Shown here piece after piece: positions 27,020 through 34,860 of a stretch of DNA of 34,860 nucleotides. The notes under the pieces were generated by a model. It did not search any database. It saw only the letters and a list, made by a program, of their open reading frames with translations, and was not told where the DNA came from. This stretch comes from Candidatus Bathycorpusculum soli. GTDB taxonomy: Archaea > Thermoproteota > Bathyarchaeia > Bathyarchaeales > Bathycorpusculaceae. Position 1 is the first letter of the stretch. Each line of letters opens with the position of its first letter. Where the stretch lies: positions 1 to 34,860 of the forward strand of contig JAITMO010000107.1 of the NCBI GenBank assembly GCA_031277345.1, read 5' to 3'. The position numbers and the translations under genes are program-made.

Positions 27020-28963
27020 ATGCAATTTGAACTAGTTTCACCATTCAAAACCTCACCCGGACAAGAAGAGGCAATAAATAAACTATTAGAGAACTATCAG
27101 AAAAAAGAAAAACAGACACTTTTAGGCATCACCGGGAGCGGTAAAACTTTTGTTATGGCAAATGTTATTAGTCGCCTCCAAAAACCTACACTTATTATTG
27201 CTCATAATAAAATTTTAGCAGCTCAACTCTATGCTGAACTAAAAGAGTTTTTTCCAAATAACCGCGTAGAGTATTTTATTAGTTTTTACGATTATTACCA
27301 ACCCGAGTCCTATTTACCCGCACAGGACATGTATATTGAGAAAGATTCTACAGTTAATGACCAAATTGAAAAAATGCGTATGCACGCCGTATCTAGCCTA
27401 GTTAGTCGAAATGACACTATTATTGTTGCAAGTATTAGCTGTATTTACAGCTTGGGCAACCCAGAAGATTTTAAGAGCTTAGCTGTTGATCTACAGATTG
27501 GCAAAGAATTAAGTCGCCAAGAATTGCTTAACAGCCTTGTAGATATGCAGTATGAACGCGATGATACTTTTTTGGAAGCAGGACGCTTTCGCGTTCGAGG
27601 CGACGTAGTAGACATTGTACCCGCCTACGAAAAAGACATCACCCGCATCGAATTTGAAAACAATAAAATAAAAAAAATCAAAGAAGTAAACACTTTAACA
27701 GGCGATATTAAAGTTTCAATCGACCGTGTCACCATATATCCTGCACGACAATACGTAGTGCCACAAGAAAAACATGAAAGAGCATTAACACAAATTCGCC
27801 AAGAACTACAAGAACGCCTCCAAACCCTACCCCCATTAGAAGCCCAACGCCTAAAACAACGCGTCAACTATGACATAGAAATGATAAACGAACTAGGATT
27901 TTGCAACGGCATAGAAAACTACAGCCGACACTTCGACGGGCGAAAAAAAGACGAACCTCCATTCACCCTAATGGACTACTTTCCAAAAGACTATCTACTA
28001 ATTATTGACGAAAGCCACCAAACCATTCCTCAAGCTCACGCCATGTACAACGGCGACTACTCACGCAAAAAAAACCTTGTCGATTTTGGCTTTCGCCTTC
28101 CAAGTGCCCTAGACAATCGCCCACTCAAATTTGAAGAATTCGAACAAAAAATGAAAAGAACACTATTTGTCTCTGCAACCCCCGCAGAATACGAACTACA
28201 AAAAAGTGGCCCACCCGTAGAACTCATCACAAGACCCACAGGACTTTTAGACCCAGAAATCGAAATACAGCCCATCCAAAACCAAATGCAACACTTAATG
28301 CAAGAAGCAAAAAAAACCATCACCCAAGGCAACCGTGTCCTAATAACAACTCTAACAAAACGCATGGCCGAAGACCTAGCTGACTACCTCGTCAAAGAAG
28401 GCTTCAAAGTACGATACATGCACAGCGAAATAGACAGCCTTGACCGCATAGAACTCGTACGACAACTCCGTATAGGCGACTACGACATACTAGTAGGCAT
28501 AAACCTACTCCGAGAAGGCCTAGACATACCTGAAGTTGCAACAATATTTATACTAGACGCAGACAAAGAAGGCTTCCTACGCGACGAACGCAGTCTAATA
28601 CAAACAATCGGCAGAGCCGCCAGAAACCAAAACGGCAAAGTCATACTCTACGCAGACAACCTAACCAAAAGCATAAAACGCGCCACAGAAATCACCGCCT
28701 ACCGACGCAAATTCCAACAACGCTACAACCAAACCCACAACATAACACCCCAAACAATCACCAAAAAAATCACAGAAAAAGAAAGCACAATAAAAGGCAG
28801 CAAACACCTAACAAAAACCGACATACAACGCCAAATCATCGAATTAGACGCAAAAATGAGAGAAGCCGCTCAAAAACTAGACTTCGAAAAAGCCATAGAA
28901 CTCCGCGATACCATAAACACCCTAACCAAAGACTTAACCGAAAAACAAAGACAAGAAAAATAA
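27020..28963 (+). CDS. uvrB: Excinuclease ABC subunit UvrB
   Basis: LLGITGSGKTFVMANV, YDYYQPESYLPAQDMYIEKD, DESHQTIPQAHAMYNGDYSRK, C-terminal UVR motif AQKLDFEKAIELRDTI. Confidence 0.98.
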   Translation: MQFELVSPFKTSPGQEEAINKLLENYQKKEKQTLLGITGSGKTFVMANVISRLQKPTLIIAHNKILAAQLYAELKEFFPNNRVEYFISFYDYYQPESYLPAQDMYIEKDSTVNDQIEKMRMHAVSSLVSRNDTIIVASISCIYSLGNPEDFKSLAVDLQIGKELSRQELLNSLVDMQYERDDTFLEAGRFRVRGDVVDIVPAYEKDITRIEFENNKIKKIKEVNTLTGDIKVSIDRVTIYPARQYVVPQEKHERALTQIRQELQERLQTLPPLEAQRLKQRVNYDIEMINELGFCNGIENYSRHFDGRKKDEPPFTLMDYFPKDYLLIIDESHQTIPQAHAMYNGDYSRKKNLVDFGFRLPSALDNRPLKFEEFEQKMKRTLFVSATPAEYELQKSGPPVELITRPTGLLDPEIEIQPIQNQMQHLMQEAKKTITQGNRVLITTLTKRMAEDLADYLVKEGFKVRYMHSEIDSLDRIELVRQLRIGDYDILVGINLLREGLDIPEVATIFILDADKEGFLRDERSLIQTIGRAARNQNGKVILYADNLTKSIKRATEITAYRRKFQQRYNQTHNITPQTITKKITEKESTIKGSKHLTKTDIQRQIIELDAKMREAAQKLDFEKAIELRDTINTLTKDLTEKQRQEK

Positions 28964-29077
28964 AACACATAAACACACCAACAAGCCCCATTTATAGCCA
29001 CGTTTTTTTAGCACACCTAATACAACTTACACACATTCTCTAAAACAGCTTTTTATACATTTTTTGTTCCCACACCT

Positions 29078-29091
29078 GTAAGTCCACTTAC
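29078..29091. promoter_or_regulatory. Short inverted repeat GTAAGT-CC-ACTTAC upstream of the TraX-like gene
   Basis: Perfect 6-bp arms, 2-nt spacer. Confidence 0.25.
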
Positions 29092-29177
29092 TTTGGATGT
29101 GAACATGATGTTTTGTATGGAATTTTTGTAGGAAGTGTTAAAAACTTGGACAGTAAAGGTATTTAGGAGCAAATATT

Positions 29178-29915
29178 GTGATACGGCATTTTGGTATTTC
29201 AGCAACTGGGTTGAAGTTGATTGCCATTATTGCTATGGTTATTGATCATGTTGCTTGGCAAGTTTCATTGTCTTCGACGCTTTTTCTTTTGCTTCATGGT
29301 ATTGGCCGTTTAACAATGCCAATTATGTGTTTTTTCATTGCTGAAGGATTCTATCATACACAAAACCGGAAGAATTACGCACTACGCTTAATGCTATTTG
29401 CTGTTATTTCACAAATGCCGTTTAATTACTTTATGACTGGAAACCCGTTTAGTATGGGAATAGGCATTGGATCTTTGAATGTTTTGTTCTGTTTGCTACT
29501 TGGTTTATGTGCGTTGTGGGTTATCAAAAGTAAATGTAAAACTGTGATAAAAATCGCGCTTGTTGCGTTATGCTTGTTGGGCGCTGTTTTTTGTGACTGG
29601 ATGATATTTGGTGTTCTTTGGATATTGGTGTTTGGTTTAAATCGTGGTTTGTTTAAGCGTCAAGTGTTGTGTTTCTGTGCGGTTGCTACTGGGGTTTTTG
29701 CATATTTTGCTGCAAATGCCCTAATGGGCAACCCATGGATTTACGCTTTTATACAAATTGGAGTATTTTTGGCATTACCATTTTTATCGACATATAATGG
29801 CAAAAAAAATAGCGGTCCAACATCAAATTGGTTATCAAGTAAATGGGCGTTTTATATTTTTTATCCACTTCATCTGTTAATAATTGCGTTTTTATTTTAT
29901 GGAACGACACTATAA
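29178..29915 (+). CDS. TraX-family multi-pass membrane protein
   Basis: GISATGLKLIAIIAMVIDHVAW..GIGRLTMPIMCFFIAEGFYHTQNRKNYALRLMLFAVISQMPFN; C-terminal KWAFYIFYPLHLLIIAFL. Confidence 0.88.
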   Translation: MIRHFGISATGLKLIAIIAMVIDHVAWQVSLSSTLFLLLHGIGRLTMPIMCFFIAEGFYHTQNRKNYALRLMLFAVISQMPFNYFMTGNPFSMGIGIGSLNVLFCLLLGLCALWVIKSKCKTVIKIALVALCLLGAVFCDWMIFGVLWILVFGLNRGLFKRQVLCFCAVATGVFAYFAANALMGNPWIYAFIQIGVFLALPFLSTYNGKKNSGPTSNWLSSKWAFYIFYPLHLLIIAFLFYGTTL

Positions 29916-30164
29916 GGATAAGCCTGTTTGATATTTACTTCCAAAAAAAGCTCATAAAGCAAGTTTCCAGTGGGGTGTAGTGAAAAAACGTCATGACCGA
30001 GTTTTTTTCATAGAGAAGAAAATGAACTGATTATTTTACCTGAAATGTTAAAGTAAAAAAGTATCAATTGTTTGTTAGATGTTACTAGTTAAATCAACAT
30101 TTTTAGTGCAATAAGGTTGAAATGTTAGGGAGTTGACTTTTGTTTAAAATTTAGGTTTTGTAGT

Positions 30165-33035
30165 ATGCGGGATGTTATTTCTGTTAAGGGCGCAAGAGAG
30201 CATAATTTGAAGAATATTGATGTCGAGTTACCTAGAAATAAGTTGATAGTGGTTACTGGGTTGTCGGGTTCGGGTAAGTCTACTTTGGCGTTTGATACTA
30301 TTTATGCTGAGGGGCAACGTCGTTATGTTGAGAGTTTGAGCGCGTATGCGCGGCAGTTTTTAGGTTTGATGGATAAACCTGATGTGGATTCTATTGATGG
30401 TTTATCTCCGGCTATTAGTATTGAGCAGAAGAGCACTAGTAAAAACCCTCGCAGTACAGTTGGTACTGTTACGGAGATTTATGATTATTTGCGTTTGCTT
30501 TTTGCGCGTATTGGTGTGCATCATTGTCCTAAGTGTGGTAGTAGTATTCATCCGCAAAGTCCAGAGAACATTACGAGTTTAATTATGCAAGAAAAGGGCA
30601 AAACGCTTTTGTTTCTTGCGCCTATTATTAGAGGTATGAAGGGAACCCATGAGCAGGTTTTTGAGGATCTTAAAAAGGATGGGTATACAAAGCTTCGTGT
30701 GGATCAAAAAATTTACGAAACTGAAACGGTGAAAGATGAGGTTAGGTTAGTTAGGTATGAGAAGCATTGGATAGAAGTTGTTGTAGATACTGTTGCTATT
30801 TGTGAGGAAGAGCGTTCTAGAATTGCAGAGGCTGTTGAAGGAGCGTTAAAAATTGGTAAGGGAACTATGATAATAATTGATGCAAATGATGTATCAGCAG
30901 GTAAGAAAAAGGAGCTTGAGAGTTTTGAGGGTGCGATAATGTATAGTACTTTTGGTGCGTGTCCTAATCATCCAGAAATAATGTTTGAGAGTTTAGAACC
31001 ACGTATGTTTAGTTTTAACTCTCCATGGGGGGCTTGTCCATCTTGTCATGGTCTTGGAGAGATTACGGAGGTAACGTCAGATAAGATTATTCCAGATATG
31101 AGTCTTTCAATTATGGATGGTGCCTTAGCGGTTTATGGAAAAATGGATTTATCTTGGCGCGCTCAACAGCTATCAGCTGTAGGTAAAAAACATGGTTTTG
31201 ATATTTTTACACCTATTAAAGATTTTACAGAAAAACAGTTACATTTGCTGCTTTATGGTGATCGTGAACCGATAAAGGGTAAATGGTCAAATGGTGTTAA
31301 CATGTCTATGCATGAGGGTTGGGAAGGCGTTATTCCGCAGACCATGCGCCTTTATAGACAAACGGAGAGTAACTGGCGTAAAGAAGATATAGAAAAATTC
31401 ATGACAGCAAAACCCTGTAACAGCTGTCAGGGCAAACGTTTACAGCCTATGGTGTTAGCAGTTCAAATTCAAGATAAAAACATAATTGATGTAACGGATT
31501 TATCTATAGAAAAAGCAGGAGAATTCTTTCAAGCTTTACCTAAAAAACTTAATGAAAAAGAAACAATCATAGCCAAACAAGTGTTAAAAGAAATCAACTC
31601 ACGTTTAGGCTTTCTAATAAACGTCGGCTTAGGCTACCTAACATTGTCACGTGCTGCAAAAACTTTGTCAGGAGGAGAAGCACAAAGAATACGCCTAGCC
31701 ACACAAATAGGCAGTAACCTCATGGGTGTCCTCTACATTTTAGATGAACCCAGCATAGGCTTGCATCAGAGAGATAACACTAAACTAATAAACACTCTAC
31801 ACAGACTACGAGACTTAGGTAACACACTTATAGTGGTAGAACATGATGAAGAAACCATGCGTAACGCTGATCACCTAATCGATATGGGACCAGGCGCAGG
31901 AGTACATGGAGGCTTCATTGTAGCTGAAGGCTCACCACAAAAAGTCATACAAAATAACCGCAGCTTAACAGGCAAATACCTCGCTGGAAAACTAAAAATA
32001 GACATCCCACAAAACCGTCGAAAACCCACAGACTACATAAATATACAAGGAGCATCAGAAAACAACTTAAAAAATCTTGACACACAGCTTCCCCTAAACG
32101 TTTTATGTGGCATAACAGGCGTATCAGGCTCAGGTAAAAGCACTCTAATGAACCTAACCGTCATACCACAACTCCGCAAAAATTTTGGAGAACAAGTAGA
32201 CAAAATAGGCAAACATAAAAAAATACAAATTCCCAAAACCATACGCAACGTTATAGTCATAGACCAAGACCCCATAGGACGCACTCCAAGAAGTAACCCC
32301 GCCACATACACTAAGCTCTTCGACGAAATCCGTAAAATCTTTGCCACAACAAGAGAAGCTAAAACACGTGGATACAAAGAAGGCCGATTTAGCTTTAACG
32401 TCAAAGGTGGCAGATGTGAAAATTGTCAAGGCGACGGCGTAATACGCATAGAAATGAACTTTCTGCCAGACGTCTACGTTCAATGCAGTGAATGTAAAGG
32501 CAAACGCTATAACAAAGAAACCCTAACAGTGCAATACAAAAATAAAAACATAGCCGAAATTCTAGACATGACCGTAGAAGAAGCCCTAAAATTTTTCGAA
32601 AACACGCCCCAAATAGCCCGCAAACTACAAACCCTCGACGACGTAGGTTTAGGATACATAAAACTAGGACAAAGCTCAACTACCCTCTCAGGCGGAGAAA
32701 GTCAACGCATCAAAATCACACGCGAGCTCAGCAAAAACAAGCAAGGACACATAGTCTACATGCTAGACGAACCCACCACAGGACTACACTTCGACGACAC
32801 AAAACGCCTAATCAAAGTCCTAAACCGACTAGTAGACAAAGGCAACACCGTATACATAATCGAACACAACCTTGACGTCATCAAAAGCTGCGACTACCTC
32901 ATAGACATAGGCCCCGAAGGCGGCTTAGCAGGCGGAAAAATAATCGCAGAAGGCACACCTGAAGAAATAGCACAAAACAAAACATCCTACACAGGCACAT
33001 TCCTAAAAAAAATACTAACCCCCCAGAACACATAA
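30165..33035 (+). CDS. uvrA: Excinuclease ABC subunit UvrA
   Basis: VTGLSGSGKSTLAFDTIYAEGQRRYVESLSAYARQFL, LSGGEAQRIRLATQIGS, CENCQGDGVIRIEMNFLPDVYVQCSECKGKRYN, LSGGESQRIKITREL. Confidence 0.98.
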   Translation: MRDVISVKGAREHNLKNIDVELPRNKLIVVTGLSGSGKSTLAFDTIYAEGQRRYVESLSAYARQFLGLMDKPDVDSIDGLSPAISIEQKSTSKNPRSTVGTVTEIYDYLRLLFARIGVHHCPKCGSSIHPQSPENITSLIMQEKGKTLLFLAPIIRGMKGTHEQVFEDLKKDGYTKLRVDQKIYETETVKDEVRLVRYEKHWIEVVVDTVAICEEERSRIAEAVEGALKIGKGTMIIIDANDVSAGKKKELESFEGAIMYSTFGACPNHPEIMFESLEPRMFSFNSPWGACPSCHGLGEITEVTSDKIIPDMSLSIMDGALAVYGKMDLSWRAQQLSAVGKKHGFDIFTPIKDFTEKQLHLLLYGDREPIKGKWSNGVNMSMHEGWEGVIPQTMRLYRQTESNWRKEDIEKFMTAKPCNSCQGKRLQPMVLAVQIQDKNIIDVTDLSIEKAGEFFQALPKKLNEKETIIAKQVLKEINSRLGFLINVGLGYLTLSRAAKTLSGGEAQRIRLATQIGSNLMGVLYILDEPSIGLHQRDNTKLINTLHRLRDLGNTLIVVEHDEETMRNADHLIDMGPGAGVHGGFIVAEGSPQKVIQNNRSLTGKYLAGKLKIDIPQNRRKPTDYINIQGASENNLKNLDTQLPLNVLCGITGVSGSGKSTLMNLTVIPQLRKNFGEQVDKIGKHKKIQIPKTIRNVIVIDQDPIGRTPRSNPATYTKLFDEIRKIFATTREAKTRGYKEGRFSFNVKGGRCENCQGDGVIRIEMNFLPDVYVQCSECKGKRYNKETLTVQYKNKNIAEILDMTVEEALKFFENTPQIARKLQTLDDVGLGYIKLGQSSTTLSGGESQRIKITRELSKNKQGHIVYMLDEPTTGLHFDDTKRLIKVLNRLVDKGNTVYIIEHNLDVIKSCDYLIDIGPEGGLAGGKIIAEGTPEEIAQNKTSYTGTFLKKILTPQNT

Positions 33036-33224
33036 AAAATAGACTTCTTTCTTTGTTTAAACAACCCCTTAACTAATAGCTAAAAATGATTGTTAATACA
33101 TTGACCAAGCGTTTATAGATGAAATAGCAACATCAGAAATGTAGCTCGCTTGTTTATTGTGAATTAACCTTTTTAGAGAAAAATACTTATGCGCACAAAT
33201 TAAAACAATTATTAGGCATAGTCT

Positions 33225-34859
33225 ATGATTGAACTGTCAAGTTTGGCTGATTTCAAAAGCACCGATATGCCCACTAATCCAGGCGTATATTTGTATCGTA
33301 ATAATCAAGGAGAGATTCTGTATGTGGGTAAGGCTAAAAATCTTCGCAGCCGAGTAAAGAGTTATTTCGCAAATATTGATCAGCCACCTAAGACACGTAA
33401 GTTGCTTTCACACATAAAAAGTATTGATTGGATTATTGTCAATAATGAGGTAGAGGCATTGTTGCTGGAAAACAAGTTAATCAAACAACACATGCCAAAG
33501 TACAACATTAATCTTAAAGATTCCAAAACTTATGCATATATCGCGTTAACTCGTGAAGATTTTCCACGAATTTTAACTAGCCGTAAAGTTTCACCTAAAT
33601 TGGAGTCATTTGGACCGTATACAGATGGGTTTACTCGACAGGATTTGCAACGACTAGTAACTAAAGTTTTCAAACTACGTACATGTAAGAGTTTACATAA
33701 ACGAGCTTGTTTAAATTTTCATATTGGCAATTGTACAGCACCATGTGTTAGAGCAATCACTAAAGAACAGTATGAAGATCAAGTAAAAAACGCCCGACTA
33801 TTTTTGGAGGGAAAGTTTGAGGTAACTCTGCAGGTTTTAGAGGAACAGATGCAGCAAGCAGCAACAAATCAACAGTTTGAAAGGGCATTAGAGTTACGGA
33901 ATCAAATAGAATCTATTCGACTTTTGACACAACGACAAGTGGTAGATAACGAGAAATGCTTTGATCAAGATGTAATGGTTTTTTGCCAAGAGGATGATAA
34001 AGTACATATTGTTCAAATGGGTTTACGCCACGGAGTTCTGCTTGGTAAAAAAGAGTTTATCATTGATAGACAGCCTTTGATAGAACAAGAGTTTCTAAAA
34101 GCGTATTATGCTGTTAACCAAATTCCACGAGAAATTTTACTTAACAAACCTTGCTGGCAAGACAGTGAAGAGAAAAAAGCTTTAGAAGAATTTTTACATG
34201 CAAAACGATTAGCACCTGTCGGATTAACAGTTCCTAAAAGAGGCAATAACGTATGTCTTGTACAATTAGCAGAAAAAAATTTACAGTCCAACCTAAAAGG
34301 CAACACCACTCTAAAAAATCTACAAAAAACACTTAATTTACCCAAACTTCCCAATGTTATTGAATGTTTTGATATTTCTAACCTCGGACAAGAGCACATT
34401 GTTGCAGGCATGACACGGTTTGTAAACGCTAAAGCAGATAAAAAAAATTACCGCAAATTTAAAATAAAAACAGTAACAGGACAAAATGACTTTGCATCCA
34501 TGTACGAAGTGGTTACCCGCAGATTCAAACGCTTAAAAGAAGAAAACACCCAAATGCCCGACCTAATAATCATTGACGGCGGCCCAGGCCAAGTAAACGC
34601 AGCCCAAACAGCCTTAAACACGCTACAAATAAAGATCTCAATCATAGGATTAGCTAAAGAAAAAGAAGAAATCTATAAACCCAACAACCAAACACCCATA
34701 CAACTAAACAAAAACAGTCACATAATGCTCCTAATACGACAAATCCGTGACACAACACACGACTTCTCAGTAAAATATAACCGTAAACGCAGAGAAATAC
34801 AAATACGAAACGAATTCACCAACAACACCAAAAAAGAAGAAAAACATCAAAAACAATAA
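33225..34859 (+). CDS. uvrC: Excinuclease ABC subunit UvrC, short C-terminus
   Basis: GIY-YIG domain NPGVYLYRNNQGEILYVGKAKNLRSRVKSYF, Cys motif CKSLHKRACLNFHIGNCTAPC, UVR motif, ECFDISNLGQEHIVAGMTRF, IIDGGPGQVNAA, RDTTHDFSV. Confidence 0.96.
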   Translation: MIELSSLADFKSTDMPTNPGVYLYRNNQGEILYVGKAKNLRSRVKSYFANIDQPPKTRKLLSHIKSIDWIIVNNEVEALLLENKLIKQHMPKYNINLKDSKTYAYIALTREDFPRILTSRKVSPKLESFGPYTDGFTRQDLQRLVTKVFKLRTCKSLHKRACLNFHIGNCTAPCVRAITKEQYEDQVKNARLFLEGKFEVTLQVLEEQMQQAATNQQFERALELRNQIESIRLLTQRQVVDNEKCFDQDVMVFCQEDDKVHIVQMGLRHGVLLGKKEFIIDRQPLIEQEFLKAYYAVNQIPREILLNKPCWQDSEEKKALEEFLHAKRLAPVGLTVPKRGNNVCLVQLAEKNLQSNLKGNTTLKNLQKTLNLPKLPNVIECFDISNLGQEHIVAGMTRFVNAKADKKNYRKFKIKTVTGQNDFASMYEVVTRRFKRLKEENTQMPDLIIIDGGPGQVNAAQTALNTLQIKISIIGLAKEKEEIYKPNNQTPIQLNKNSHIMLLIRQIRDTTHDFSVKYNRKRREIQIRNEFTNNTKKEEKHQKQ

Positions 34860-34860
34860 C

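Noticed and set aside
1-34860. CRISPR arrays, rRNA genes, tandem repeat arrays
   Set aside because: Looked for regularly spaced repeats and rRNA-like blocks by eye; none seen. Diverged or short arrays cannot be excluded without computation.

Overview
The window is a low-GC archaeal chromosomal segment. Archaeal ribosomal proteins (S4e, L19e, L32e), the RNase P subunit Rpp29, an elongator tRNA-Met with an intron, and archaeal-type Cmk/DUF106 show this. A Bathyarchaeia-like lineage is my guess and is not proven from the sequence. From left to right: (1) a two-gene ABC exporter; (2) cmk and a DUF106/EMC3-like membrane protein; (3) an uncharacterised 428-aa protein, inverted where adk is often found; (4) secY and a long minus-strand ribosomal protein operon (L15 to L22) that contains an Hsp20-like gene; (5) a coiled-coil membrane protein plus rpiA; (6) tRNA-Met(CAT) with a 30-nt intron in the variable loop; (7) an acyl-CoA ligase; (8) a decayed secreted-protein gene cut by a degenerate IS1-family element that keeps 22-bp terminal inverted repeats; (9) a small zinc-finger ORF and ileS; (10) uvrB, a TraX-like gene, uvrA and uvrC. 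The leads I rate highest are: the 428-aa protein (helical glycosylase/DUF2400-like N-terminus plus a PD-(D/E)XK-like C-terminus); the noncanonical tRNA intron; the IS1 relic; a UvrC lacking the usual C-terminal HhH region; and kb-scale alternation of G+T-rich and A+C-rich strand composition that switches inside genes. No CRISPR array or rRNA gene was seen. Family assignments are from motif recognition only; no database search was run.
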